DNA from: Flavobacterium rivuli WB 3.3-2 = DSM 21788
Lineage (GTDB): Bacteria > Bacteroidota > Bacteroidia > Flavobacteriales > Flavobacteriaceae
Direction: 5' to 3'
Assembly (NCBI RefSeq): GCF_000378485.1
Contig: NZ_KB899967.1
Span: forward strand, 124,001-188,000
DNA: 64,000 nucleotides
Shown: positions 17,568 to 26,409 of the stretch, piece by piece
How the letters are laid out: each line of letters begins with the position of its first letter
Position numbering within the stretch: the stretch's first letter is position 1
Translations under genes and position numbers: made by a program
The notes under the pieces: generated by a model
The model's input: the letters and a program-made list of their open reading frames with translations, nothing else
The model's database searches: none
Told to the model about the DNA's origin: nothing

Positions 17568-18986
17568 ATGAATAGGAGAAAATTCTTCCGCAACGGTTCG
17601 CTTTTCACATTGGGCACTACACTTTTAAGCCCCTTTAGCAGTACTGCAAACGTATTAAACCTTGATACTTTAGATAAAAACAAAAAGGCCAAAAACATTA
17701 TTTTTATGGTAAGCGACGGTATGAGTACCGGCACGCTTAACATGGCCGACTTATACCTTAACCGCAAGACTGGCAAAGGCAGCAACTGGCTGCAGCTGTA
17801 CAAAGACCAGCGCGTAAACATTGCACTTATGGATACTGCTTCGGCAAGCTCTATAGTAACCGATTCTTCTGCCGGCAGCTCATCATGGGGTGGCGGTGTA
17901 AGGGTTAAAAACGGTGTGCTTAACGTGGGGCCTAACGGCGAGAAGTATATGCCTATATGGCAAAAATTTAAAAAGGCAGGCAAGATGGCGGGTTGCGTTA
18001 CTACAGTGCCTATTACGCACGCTACCCCGGCAGGTTTTTGCGTTAACAACGACAGCCGCAATGCCCAGGAAGATATTGCAGCAGATTACCTTAACCTTGG
18101 TTTTGATATTATGATGGGTGGTGGCGATAAGTACTTTAGCGCCGGCCACCGCGAAGATAAAAAAGATATGTATGCCGCCTATAAAGCTAAAGGCTGGCAG
18201 GTGGTACGCAACCGTAAAGAAATGCTGGCTGCTGCCAATGATAAACAGATTCTTGGGGTTTTTGGCGAAGATGCCCTGCCGTACAGCCTTGACCGTGCCA
18301 ATGATAAAACATTAACTGCAGAAACCCCTACCCTTGCCGAAATGGCACAAAAAGCCATTGACCGTATGAAAGGCCATAAAAATGGTTTTGTACTGCAAAT
18401 AGAAGGTGGTAAGGTAGACTGGGGTGCACATGCTAACGATGTTGGCGCACTGTTGTATGACCAGGTGGCGTTTGATGAAGCAGTGAAAGTAGCAATAGAT
18501 TTCGCTGAAAAAGATAAAGAAACCCTTGTAATTATAACTACAGATCATGGCAATGCCAATCCCGGTGTTATTTATGGCAAAGATGCCAATGCAAATTTTG
18601 ACAGTATACAAAAATATACCCATACTAATGAGTGGCTGTTAAACGAGATAAAGCCAAACTTTACTGTAGCACAGGTACGCGAGCTTGTTGATGCCATGAA
18701 TGGTAAATCAATATCCGAAGAGGATGCCAAGACCGTATTAAGCTATTATGATGGCCTGCATAAAGAAGATGGGGGATTGTATAATTACAAGAAGGTACCG
18801 TTTAAGGCTTTTGCAGAAATTCAGCAAAAAGGAAACTCTGTAGGGTGGATAAGTATGGACCACAGTGCCGATTATGTAAACCTCGCCATGTTTGGACCCG
18901 GCAGCGAATTGCTGAAACCTTTTGTAAAAAATACCGACCTGCATTACCTTATGCTACAGGCCGCAGAGGTGGAGAATAAATTTTAA
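17568..18986 (+). CDS. Alkaline phosphatase, PhoA superfamily, twin-arginine signal
   Basis: 472 residues. Hydrolyses phosphomonoesters outside the cytoplasm using two Zn ions and Mg. The N-terminus MNRRKFFRNGSLFTLGTTLL has the twin-arginine (RRKFF) pattern, so Tat export of the folded enzyme is likely. Metal-binding and catalytic motifs are MVSDGM (Asp50), VTDSSAG with Ser100 as the expected nucleophile, EGGKVDWGAHAND, TTDHGNANPG and a C-terminal SMDHSADYV. It is a single gene between a -7 element and a strong terminator. Phosphate control is plausible but not shown by the sequence. Confidence 0.92.
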   Translation: MNRRKFFRNGSLFTLGTTLLSPFSSTANVLNLDTLDKNKKAKNIIFMVSDGMSTGTLNMADLYLNRKTGKGSNWLQLYKDQRVNIALMDTASASSIVTDSSAGSSSWGGGVRVKNGVLNVGPNGEKYMPIWQKFKKAGKMAGCVTTVPITHATPAGFCVNNDSRNAQEDIAADYLNLGFDIMMGGGDKYFSAGHREDKKDMYAAYKAKGWQVVRNRKEMLAAANDKQILGVFGEDALPYSLDRANDKTLTAETPTLAEMAQKAIDRMKGHKNGFVLQIEGGKVDWGAHANDVGALLYDQVAFDEAVKVAIDFAEKDKETLVIITTDHGNANPGVIYGKDANANFDSIQKYTHTNEWLLNEIKPNFTVAQVRELVDAMNGKSISEEDAKTVLSYYDGLHKEDGGLYNYKKVPFKAFAEIQQKGNSVGWISMDHSADYVNLAMFGPGSELLKPFVKNTDLHYLMLQAAEVENKF

Positions 18987-19005
18987 TTACATAGAAATGT
19001 TATAC

Positions 19006-19033
19006 AAGCGCCTTAGAGTAAGGCGCTTTTTTT
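19006..19033 (+). terminator. Intrinsic terminator after the alkaline phosphatase gene
   Basis: The ten-base-pair stem AAGCGCCTTA (19006-19015) and TAAGGCGCTT (19019-19028) has a 3-nt loop and is followed by a run of T. Confidence 0.85.
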
Positions 19034-19064
19034 ATATTTGAAAGGTATTTCTCAATCAGTCTTA

Positions 19065-19559
19065 ATGAATAAATATCTTAACGAAGGATTATGGTTTTGC
19101 GTGCCTATAGTTTTTGCCGTAATAATATGCATTGTCTGGTTTAAAACTATTTTTGACCTTAATCCTTATATCAATCTTTCAGATGGAGTATCCCTGTCTG
19201 TAAATCCTTATTGCTTCATTGCAGCAATCACTACTATATTAGGATTCATTATCTTTCTATTGAGAAATTTATTTAACCATTTTGGGAGTATTGTTACCGC
19301 TGCAATATTGTTATTTTACACTACACTTTTTATATTAGTTACAACCTATATAATTTACCTTAATAAGGCGCTTGCCCCGCAGGAGGGTTGGGTAATATAT
19401 CCGCCATTAAGTGCAATAGAAAAGATAGAGGTTAAGGAAAGTTTTTTTATCTGCAGCCCAGTTTACCCTGTGTTGTTTCAGTTATCATTAATAGTACTTG
19501 CTGCATTTACTGCTTTTAAAATTGGCGGAAATCATAATCGTGTAAAAACATGTAATTGA
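19065..19559 (+). CDS. Hypothetical multi-pass membrane protein
   Basis: 164 residues with about four transmembrane helices (near residues 10-29, 49-68, 77-100 and 139-158) and a short Lys-containing loop before the last one. No family was recognised. I take the ATG at 19065 rather than the upstream TTG at 19038, because that TTG lies inside a perfect -7 element (TATATTTG, 19033-19040) placed 24 nt before the ATG. It converges with the nitronate monooxygenase-like gene with only 3 bp between the stop codons. Confidence 0.55.
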   Translation: MNKYLNEGLWFCVPIVFAVIICIVWFKTIFDLNPYINLSDGVSLSVNPYCFIAAITTILGFIIFLLRNLFNHFGSIVTAAILLFYTTLFILVTTYIIYLNKALAPQEGWVIYPPLSAIEKIEVKESFFICSPVYPVLFQLSLIVLAAFTAFKIGGNHNRVKTCN

Positions 19560-19562
19560 AAA

Positions 19563-20501
19563 TCAAAAAGTTATCATTTCTTTCTTTGCCTCTTCAAATT
19601 CCGTAATCATATCTTTTACAATCCCTGCAACAGGTTTAATTTCATTTATTAATCCGGATATCTGGCCTATTTCGAGTTCGCCTTCTTCAAGGTCGCCCTC
19701 AAACATGCCTTTCTTTGCACGGGCACGGCCCAGGAGTGCCATAAGGGCTTCCTTAGTGGGTGCTGTGGTGTATAACGCATTTACATCATGAAAGAATTTA
19801 TTTTTTATAAGCCTTACGGGAGCCAGTTCTTTAAGTGTAACGTGCGTGTCACCATCCTGTGCATTTACTATAGCCTGCTTAAATTTTTCGTGCGATGATG
19901 ACTCTGTAGATGCAGCAAAGCGGCTGCCTACCTGCACACCATCGGCACCCAGAACCATTGCGGCAAGCATTCCCCTGCCGGTGGCAATGCCACCTGCTGC
20001 AACAAGCGGAACGGTAAGTTTTTCGCGCACCATAGGTATCAGGGTAAAGGTGGTGGTTTCTTCGCGGCCGTTATGCCCACCGGCTTCGAAGCCTTCGGCA
20101 ACTACGGCATCTACACCCGCCTCCTGTGCCTTAAGGGCAAACTTAACACTGCTTACCACATGCACCACAGTAATACCCCTTTCCTTTAAAAAGGCTGTCC
20201 ACGTTTTAGGATTTCCGGCCGATGTAAACACCACTTTTACACCCTCCTCCACTATAATATTCATGATCTCCTCTATGTTGGGATACAGCATGGGCACGTT
20301 AACGCCAAAAGGTTTATTGGTCGCATTTTTACATTTTTGTATATGCTCGCGCAACACATCGGGGTACATAGAGCCTGCGCCAATAAGCCCAAGCCCACCG
20401 GCATTGCTCACAGCCGCTGCCAGTTTATAGCCGCTGGCCCATATCATGCCCGCACCAATAATAGGATACTGAATATTAAAAAGTTGGGTTATTTTGTTCA
20501 T
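19563..20501 (-). CDS. Nitronate monooxygenase / FabK-like flavoprotein
   Basis: 312 residues with the FMN-dependent TIM-barrel fold shared by class I nitronate monooxygenases and enoyl-ACP reductase II (FabK). Signatures are YPIIGAGMIWASGYKLAAAVSNAGGLG, VVAEGFEAGGHNGRE (with the conserved catalytic-region His), VPLVAAGGIATGRG and GVQVGSRFAASTES, which binds FMN phosphate. The two activities cannot be told apart by eye. Its start overlaps the end of the upstream DUF6438 gene by 4 bp (ATGA), so it is translationally coupled to a lipoprotein gene and is the last gene of the minus-strand operon. Confidence 0.85.
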   Translation of the reverse strand: MNKITQLFNIQYPIIGAGMIWASGYKLAAAVSNAGGLGLIGAGSMYPDVLREHIQKCKNATNKPFGVNVPMLYPNIEEIMNIIVEEGVKVVFTSAGNPKTWTAFLKERGITVVHVVSSVKFALKAQEAGVDAVVAEGFEAGGHNGREETTTFTLIPMVREKLTVPLVAAGGIATGRGMLAAMVLGADGVQVGSRFAASTESSSHEKFKQAIVNAQDGDTHVTLKELAPVRLIKNKFFHDVNALYTTAPTKEALMALLGRARAKKGMFEGDLEEGELEIGQISGLINEIKPVAGIVKDMITEFEEAKKEMITF

Positions 20502-21631
20502 TTTATGTTTTCAATTTTGTTAACAAACTTGTTATCGGTTATAAAGTTATAGCCAATATCAAAAGTCCTGGTAGTTTTGTCTTTTAGCTGAAATTTATAA
20601 TACCGTCCATCGCTACTTACACGATTTACTGCGTCGTTTTTATATTTCCAATCATAACTTTCGCTAAATGAAAAATTACCTTCTTTGCCTTTTTTAACCA
20701 AATTTACAAGGTAATACGTTTCTGCATCTGTCAAGTCTAAATAATTAGTTTTCGATTTAAAATGAGACATCATGAACTCTGGTTTTGTATAATCAGGAAG
20801 ATGTTCCTTAACAAGATTTAAACTTTGATATAACAAAATTACCGGATTATAAGCCCAGGTGAATTCGTCGGGACTACTCGATGCATAATCCTCTACAGAT
20901 TTTACTATTTTACCATCTTTTATAAAAAGCACAGATACAGTGCGGCTATCGGTAACAGCCGTGTTATAAGATTCTTTAAGCATAAAATAATTAGCACGCT
21001 TAAAACGTAAGGCTATTTCATTAAATTCTTTTTTTGATATTTTTGAGGTATAATCGCCTTTAGCCGATGTGTGGTAACTGCCATTATAACTTACATAACC
21101 ATCTTTAGAGATCATTATGGAAACCATTGGGCAAGCACCAAAACATATTGATGATGACACTATAACCGAATCAAAATCAGGCACTTTTTTTACGTCATAA
21201 CGTTTCTTAACAAAAGTAGTCCATGATTTATTCCAGCCGATTACTAAAGTGTCATTACTTAATTTTCTAATTTTATATGTATCCCATCTTTTGTACGACA
21301 GATTGTATATTTTAAGAATTTCTTTATTTAAAATGTACTTGGTTAAATTTCCTAAACTATAATGTACCTTATTGTCTCTATCGGTAACAGTATCATTCTC
21401 ATAACGTTTCTCATCGGTGAAGCCTAATTTGAATTCACATGTATCATTATCGAAAAATTCAAATCCACGTTTATCAAACCGTAAATGCCTTTTTACAGTA
21501 TCATAAATAGCCCAATTCCCCAGTAACATTTCTTTTGAATATGAAACTTGATCATGCGCAGGTACTATTACTCTATCCTTTTTGCAGGAAACGAATAGTA
21601 CCGCTATAATAAAAAGTATGATTTTCTTCAT
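20498..21631 (-). CDS. DUF6438 lipoprotein, copy 1 (downstream paralog)
   Basis: 377 residues. A lipoprotein signal with lipobox LFVSC at residues 13-17 predicts lipidation at Cys17. A first domain (about 35-150) has lipocalin-like LGNWAIYD and KLSNDTLVI patterns. The DUF6438 region follows: SSSICFGACPMVSIMISKDGYVSYNGSYHTSAKGDY, with the paired Cys of C-x-G-x-C-P. Closely related over its full length to the gene immediately upstream, so this is a tandem duplication. The 44-bp gap before its ATG carries a relic of the protease 3' end (see findings). Function is unknown. Confidence 0.75.
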   Translation of the reverse strand: MKKIILFIIAVLFVSCKKDRVIVPAHDQVSYSKEMLLGNWAIYDTVKRHLRFDKRGFEFFDNDTCEFKLGFTDEKRYENDTVTDRDNKVHYSLGNLTKYILNKEILKIYNLSYKRWDTYKIRKLSNDTLVIGWNKSWTTFVKKRYDVKKVPDFDSVIVSSSICFGACPMVSIMISKDGYVSYNGSYHTSAKGDYTSKISKKEFNEIALRFKRANYFMLKESYNTAVTDSRTVSVLFIKDGKIVKSVEDYASSSPDEFTWAYNPVILLYQSLNLVKEHLPDYTKPEFMMSHFKSKTNYLDLTDAETYYLVNLVKKGKEGNFSFSESYDWKYKNDAVNRVSSDGRYYKFQLKDKTTRTFDIGYNFITDNKFVNKIENIK

Positions 21632-21665
21632 GCTATTCTTTTACCAATATTTCTGTTTGTAAATT
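21632..21665 (-). pseudogene. Duplication fossil: last codons of a T9SS sorting domain
   Basis: Read on the minus strand, this intergenic stretch encodes NLQTEILVKE and a TAG stop. It aligns at about 27 of 34 bases with 22774-22807, the true end of the protease gene (DLQTGRLVKE, stop). Both stretches sit immediately before a DUF6438 start codon. The simplest reading is that the duplicated unit began inside the protease 3' end. Confidence 0.75.
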
Positions 21666-21675
21666 AACAACATAT

Positions 21676-22773
21676 TTAATTTGTTAAGGATTTAGAAAAT
21701 TTGTTTTGTTTTAAAAAATCAGATCCAATGTCAATTACTTTAAATGTTGAATCTCTAAAATAAATTTTATAGTATCGTCCATCAGTTTTTACGTAATCTA
21801 TCAAATTGTTACTAAGACGCAAATAATATTTTTCCTGAATTGTATGTTGAACTTCTTTTCCTTTACTTAGTAAATACATAAGATAATATACCTCAGCACC
21901 TGTTAACTCTAAGCCGCCTCCCTCAACATTAAAGTGAGCCATTACAAATTCAGGATTTGTAAAATCAGGAATCTTTTCAGGTACGAGATTTAGATTTTGA
22001 TACATTGTAATTAATGGCGAGTAGGCCCATATAAATTCGCTGGGGATATTAAAACCATCATCTTCAATAGATTTTATAATTTTTCCGTTTTTAATGAGAA
22101 GAACAGATACCGTCCCGCCATCGGTTGTGCCCGCCCCATAAGCATTATCAAGCTTCATATAATCAGCTTGTTTAAATCGAAGAGCGATTTTGTTAAAATC
22201 CTTCATTGATATTTTTGATGTGTAGTTTCCTTTAGCCGATGTATGGTAACTGCCAATATAACTTACACATCCATCTTTAGAGATCATCATGGAAACTATT
22301 GGGCATGAACCAAAACATCCTGACGAAGAAACTACAACAGCATCAAAATCAGGTACATTTTTTATATCATAATATTTCTTTGTAAATGTAACCCAGGAAG
22401 AATTTTTATTAATAACGAGAGTATCATTACTTAACTTTTTCACTTTGTAACTATCCCATTTTTTATCCGACAAATTATAAATTTTCAGGCTATCCTTTGT
22501 GATTGAGTATTTTGTAAGAGTTCCTAAACTATAGAAGACCTTTTCCTTTTGTTTGTAGTCATTTTTATAACGTTCATAGTCATAAAATCCTAATTTAAAA
22601 TCACATGCCCCATTTGTAAAAAATTGAAAACCAGTTTTATCATATTTCGTACCCCAAGTACCCAATATCATTTCTTTAGGAGTTAGTGCTTTATCTTGCA
22701 CGGGCATAATTACTCTATCCTTCTTACAGGAAACAAATAATGCCGCTATTATAAAAAGTATGATTTTCTTCAT
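21676..22773 (-). CDS. DUF6438 lipoprotein, copy 2 (upstream paralog)
   Basis: 365 residues. The signal is nearly identical to copy 1 (MKKIILFIIAALFVSCKKD), with lipidation expected at Cys17. It has the same two-part layout: an N-terminal domain with LGTWGTKYD and KLSNDTLVI, then DUF6438 with SSSGCFGSCPIVSMMISKDGCVSYIGSYHTSAKGNY. It starts 1 bp after the stop codon of the protease gene, so the two are tightly coupled. The C-terminal third differs most from copy 1, which suggests divergence after duplication. Function is unknown; anchoring in the inner or outer membrane is expected. Confidence 0.75.
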   Translation of the reverse strand: MKKIILFIIAALFVSCKKDRVIMPVQDKALTPKEMILGTWGTKYDKTGFQFFTNGACDFKLGFYDYERYKNDYKQKEKVFYSLGTLTKYSITKDSLKIYNLSDKKWDSYKVKKLSNDTLVINKNSSWVTFTKKYYDIKNVPDFDAVVVSSSGCFGSCPIVSMMISKDGCVSYIGSYHTSAKGNYTSKISMKDFNKIALRFKQADYMKLDNAYGAGTTDGGTVSVLLIKNGKIIKSIEDDGFNIPSEFIWAYSPLITMYQNLNLVPEKIPDFTNPEFVMAHFNVEGGGLELTGAEVYYLMYLLSKGKEVQHTIQEKYYLRLSNNLIDYVKTDGRYYKIYFRDSTFKVIDIGSDFLKQNKFSKSLTN

Positions 22774-22774
22774 G

Positions 22775-24391
22775 CTATTCTTTTACCAGCCTGCCCGTTT
22801 GTAAATCAGCACCAGATTCTATGCGGTAGCTGTAAATCCCTGTTGATAAAGCATCAACAAATACTGGGTTATTGGCCGCGATGCTCTGCTCCCAAACCCT
22901 TTGCCCAAGGCTATTAAAGATGGTTAAACTTGCGGTTTTTATATTGCCTGGAAAAGTAATGTTTATCTCGTTCCTAAAGGGATTAGGATAAAGCATATAA
23001 TCTGTTTTTACACTGTCATTTAACCCAAGGCTGCCTTGCAAAGCCAAATTAAAATCGGGAATACCGTAACCATATTGGACATCAGGGTTATTGTACCTGT
23101 CGGCCGATCCCCTGATGATCTGTAAAAGCTCGGCATTTGTTTTATTAGGGAGTGCCTGCCACAGGCACGCTACTGCGCCTGCCATAATGGGGCTGGCACA
23201 CGAGGTACCGTTTGCGGTAGTAATGGTGCCTTCAAAATTTGCCACTACAGCCGCAAGACCCTGCGCCATAACATCGGGCTTAATGCGTCCGTCATATGTT
23301 GGCCCCAAAGAGCTAAAGTAAGCATACTGCCGGGAGGCATCTACTGCACCTACAGTAAGTGTATTATAAGCATCGGCAGGAACGCTTATGTTAGGGTTTA
23401 CCTCGCTGGCACCTGAATTTCCTGCGGCATTAACTAAAAACATCCCCCTCGAAAAAGCCACGTTAGCACCCCGCGTTATAAAGGCTGTATTGCCATCGGC
23501 ATCTGCATAAGTATGGCTGTAGCGCACATTATCATAGGTGTAATATCCTAAAGAGGTGTTTATAACATCTACCCCAAGGCTGTCAGCCATTTCGGCGGCT
23601 TCTACCCAGTACGACTCTTCCACAGGATTTTCGGCAGCTACATCTTCGGTAACAAAAAGGTAGTAAAAAGCATCAGGTGCAGTACCCACAAGCTGGCCTT
23701 CGGTGTAGCCTGCCATATCGCTGAGCACTATCGTACCGTGCGATCCTCCCTGGTACACATCATTAGTACGCTGCACAAAATTATAGCCACCTATTATAAG
23801 GCCATTATCATTAAGGCGCGCAAAGGACTGGGTGGTGTTTACTCCGGGAAAGCCATTATCTAAAACTGCTACCGTAATGCCTGTCCCTGTATAATTTTGT
23901 TCATGCAGCAAGTGCGTATTAAGCATTTGCACCTGGCTGGCCGATGTACCGTAGTTAAAAGTAGTCTCTGTTTGTTGTACCCGCTGTGCATTAGCCTGCC
24001 TTTGCGGTTTGGCAACCCTTCCCCTGCTTTGTGCATTAAGGGTTCTGTCGGCAAAATCAATGCGGGCAACAAATGCTAATGCTGTAAGCGCATTTATATC
24101 ATCTACGCTACCGCGGATGTGCAGCGCATTAAGCCATTTAGATTTTGCCATAACAGTAATGCCATTAGCGTTGGTTACAGCCGTAATATAATCTGCGTGA
24201 ATGGGTACGTCCTGCCCGTCAAGTGCAATGTTTTGGTTAGCCCTGCGCGTAAGCGATTTTTGCGACAGCATTTCGAGCGGGTTTGCAAGATAAAATTCGG
24301 TATCGGGCTTATCGTTAAAATACACCCATGCATCTTCCTGTGCGTAGGCAATATTTACTGTAAAAAGTAATAATAGTAGTAACTTTTTCAT
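22775..24391 (-). CDS. Subtilisin-like (S8) serine protease with T9SS type A sorting domain
   Basis: 538 residues from the ATG at 24391; an in-frame ATG 13 codons upstream would spoil the signal peptide. The signal is MKKLLLLLLFTVNIAYAQ. A pro-region spans about residues 20-150. The S8 catalytic triad is Asp178 (AVLDNG), His218 (GSHGT) and Ser397 (GTSCASP), with the oxyanion Asn in NAAGNSG (about 324). The C-terminal 75 residues are a type A sorting domain (YPNPFRNEINI, FNSLGQRVWE, GIYSYRI, GRLVKE), so export across the outer membrane by T9SS is predicted. It is the first gene of the operon with the two DUF6438 lipoproteins and the flavoprotein. Confidence 0.92.
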   Translation of the reverse strand: MKKLLLLLLFTVNIAYAQEDAWVYFNDKPDTEFYLANPLEMLSQKSLTRRANQNIALDGQDVPIHADYITAVTNANGITVMAKSKWLNALHIRGSVDDINALTALAFVARIDFADRTLNAQSRGRVAKPQRQANAQRVQQTETTFNYGTSASQVQMLNTHLLHEQNYTGTGITVAVLDNGFPGVNTTQSFARLNDNGLIIGGYNFVQRTNDVYQGGSHGTIVLSDMAGYTEGQLVGTAPDAFYYLFVTEDVAAENPVEESYWVEAAEMADSLGVDVINTSLGYYTYDNVRYSHTYADADGNTAFITRGANVAFSRGMFLVNAAGNSGASEVNPNISVPADAYNTLTVGAVDASRQYAYFSSLGPTYDGRIKPDVMAQGLAAVVANFEGTITTANGTSCASPIMAGAVACLWQALPNKTNAELLQIIRGSADRYNNPDVQYGYGIPDFNLALQGSLGLNDSVKTDYMLYPNPFRNEINITFPGNIKTASLTIFNSLGQRVWEQSIAANNPVFVDALSTGIYSYRIESGADLQTGRLVKE

Positions 24392-24520
24392 AATGTAACG
24401 TATACCTAATTTTAAGAGGCTAAGCGACATTTATAACCTAATCCTGCTCATGGCCTGCTATGTATTGGTAAACCCAAATATACAAATATTGCCTGCTAAT
24501 AAAATTGTAAAACGCCTTAA

Positions 24521-24553
24521 TTGTTTATAATATTATAACATACCTTAACTTTG
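24521..24553 (+). promoter_or_regulatory. Candidate promoter upstream of the EamA gene
   Basis: TTG (24521-24523) lies 22 bp from TAACTTTG (24546-24553), an exact -7 match. A second exact -7 element, TAATTTTG (24604-24611), lies 17 nt before the ATG but has no clear -33 element, so two start points are possible. Confidence 0.5.
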
Positions 24554-24628
24554 CAGCCATAATACATAACAGGATAATTTACGTAATGTAACATATAAAA
24601 GTTTAATTTTGCGTTACAATTTTTAGTT

Positions 24629-25486
24629 ATGTTTTATCTTGTTTTTAGCATTATATGCAGCGTTACAGTGGGTATTATCTTTAAGGTATCTAAACGCTAC
24701 GAAGTTTGCACCTCGCAAATTGTAATGTGGAATTACGTTTTGGCTTTAATGCTGTGCTACCTGTTCTTTCAACCCGACCTTACCCCAGTAAACACCGCTG
24801 CACCCTGGGCCATATATGCACCGCTTATGGTACTTATGCCATCTGTTTTTATGTTCCTTGCCATGTCTATAAAACACATGGGTATAGTACGTACAGATGC
24901 TGCCCAGCGTCTTTCGCTTTTTATACCTATTCTTGCCGCGTGGTTTATCTTTAAAGAAGATTTTAATACATTAAAAATCATTGGGCTTGTTATAGGTTTT
25001 CCTGCCATATTCCTTATTTTGTCTAAAAGGTCTGACACTAACAGCAATAAATGGATTTACCCTGCCGTAGTGCTGATAGGTTTTGGAGTAATAGATGTTC
25101 TCTTTAAACAAATAGCCCTTTATACCACCCTGCCTTACACCACCTCTTTATTTGTTGTTTTCTCCGGTGCTTTAGGAGTATCTGTACTTAATGTTTTGTA
25201 CCAGATACTTTTTAAGTCTATAAAACCCCGAATTATAAACTTTGCTTTTGGCACGCTTGTAGGCATTTTTAATTTTGGTAATATACTGTTTTATCTTAAG
25301 GCACATAAGGCATTTGCCGAAAACCCAAGCACTGTTTTTGCCGCTATGAACATTGGGGTCATCATATTGGGCTGCCTTGCAGGTATTGTTATTTTTAAAG
25401 AAAAAGTATCCAAATATAACTATGCAGGGCTCGTTTTAGCTGTTGGCGCTATTGTAATTATTACGCTGTCGCAATTGTATACTTAA
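24629..25486 (+). CDS. EamA/DMT family transporter
   Basis: 285 residues with about ten transmembrane helices arranged as two EamA repeats, the second starting near WIYPAVVLIGFGVIDVLFK. Residues such as RTDAAQRLSLFIPILAAWFIFKED at the end of the third to fourth helices and VIILGCLAGIVIFKEKVSKYNYAGLVLAVGAI near the C-terminus are typical of drug/metabolite exporters, where the F-K-E motif recurs in both halves. The substrate is unknown. It is followed 44 bp later by the AraC regulator gene in the same direction. Confidence 0.85.
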   Translation: MFYLVFSIICSVTVGIIFKVSKRYEVCTSQIVMWNYVLALMLCYLFFQPDLTPVNTAAPWAIYAPLMVLMPSVFMFLAMSIKHMGIVRTDAAQRLSLFIPILAAWFIFKEDFNTLKIIGLVIGFPAIFLILSKRSDTNSNKWIYPAVVLIGFGVIDVLFKQIALYTTLPYTTSLFVVFSGALGVSVLNVLYQILFKSIKPRIINFAFGTLVGIFNFGNILFYLKAHKAFAENPSTVFAAMNIGVIILGCLAGIVIFKEKVSKYNYAGLVLAVGAIVIITLSQLYT

Positions 25487-25530
25487 AATCAGTTATTTTT
25501 ATACTGATTTATAAAATGCATTTTTGCACC

Positions 25531-26409
25531 ATGAAAAAAATAAGCACCTACTCTATACAGCACCAGCAAAAGATATTTAACGTATCTGGAGGCAATAAGG
25601 ATTATTTTTTTCTGGAACTGGGCAGCCACAGCCTTTTTTACCCCGAACCACGACGATCTGAAGCCTACTCTATCAGTTTTTTAAAAGAGGGCGAGATATT
25701 GTTACAGGCAGGTTTAGTTACGCAAGTTGTAAAAGCTCCCGCTGTTATAACCCTTGGCCCTACCGTGGTGCGAACCATTACAGAAACAGATATTCAGCCC
25801 GTAATGGAAATTATCTTTTTTACCGATGATTATCTGTTGGCTAACCGCACCAATGTATTTTACCTGATGGAATTCGACTTTTTTGAAGACGAAGACCTGC
25901 ATGCGTTTGCACTGAATAAAACCCAGTCAAAAAAAATAAATCGCCTCTTTAAAATGATACGTGAAGCACTTGCCGCACATCATTTACACGAGCCTGAGAT
26001 TTTGCGCAGCTGTATTAACCTACTTATTTATGAAATAAATGCTTTTCATAAATTACAGGATATTGTAAAGCCCTCGCCAGCCGAGACTATTTCTCCACTA
26101 CTGGTAAACTTTAAACAGCTGCTTTATAAAGAATTCAGCAGGGAGCGCAGCGTTGCCTTTTATGCCGGCAAACTTAACATAACTCCAAAACATTTAAGCG
26201 ACCTCTTAAAAAAGCAAACCGGTAAAACTGCCGGAGAATGGATAGACGAAGCTATTATTCTTGAATCAAAAGTGCTTTTGCAGAACAAGGAACTGTCAGT
26301 ATCTGAGGTTAGCGAGCAGCTAAATTTTTCAGACCAGTCTGTTTTTGGAAAGTTTTTCAGGACACATACAACCCTTACCCCGCTGCAATACCGCAAAACC
26401 GCCTTGTAG
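25531..26409 (+). CDS. AraC family transcriptional regulator
   Basis: 292 residues from the ATG at 25531 (MKKISTYS); an ATG five codons upstream (25516) is possible. The N-terminal cupin-like sensing domain covers about residues 20-170. The C-terminal pair of helix-turn-helix motifs covers about residues 190-290 (FYAGKLNITPKHLSDLLKKQTGKTAGEWI, and VSEVSEQLNFSDQSVFGKFFRTHTTLTPLQYR, the family signature). It lies upstream of the TolC-HlyD-MFS operon and on the same strand, and probably controls it, a common arrangement in Flavobacteriia. The effector is unknown. Confidence 0.9.
   Translation: MKKISTYSIQHQQKIFNVSGGNKDYFFLELGSHSLFYPEPRRSEAYSISFLKEGEILLQAGLVTQVVKAPAVITLGPTVVRTITETDIQPVMEIIFFTDDYLLANRTNVFYLMEFDFFEDEDLHAFALNKTQSKKINRLFKMIREALAAHHLHEPEILRSCINLLIYEINAFHKLQDIVKPSPAETISPLLVNFKQLLYKEFSRERSVAFYAGKLNITPKHLSDLLKKQTGKTAGEWIDEAIILESKVLLQNKELSVSEVSEQLNFSDQSVFGKFFRTHTTLTPLQYRKTAL

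Noticed and set aside
17498..18061. Minus-strand ORF of 187 residues
   Set aside because: Antisense of the alkaline phosphatase gene, which has complete motifs on the plus strand.
19846..20430. Plus-strand ORF of 194 residues
   Set aside because: Antisense of the nitronate monooxygenase-like gene; Ser/Thr/Ala/Pro-rich composition reflects the opposite frame.
25486..25510. AAATCAGT/ACTGATTT hairpin after the EamA gene as a terminator
   Set aside because: No T run follows, and it is A+T rich and short; kept only as a possible weak hairpin before the AraC gene.
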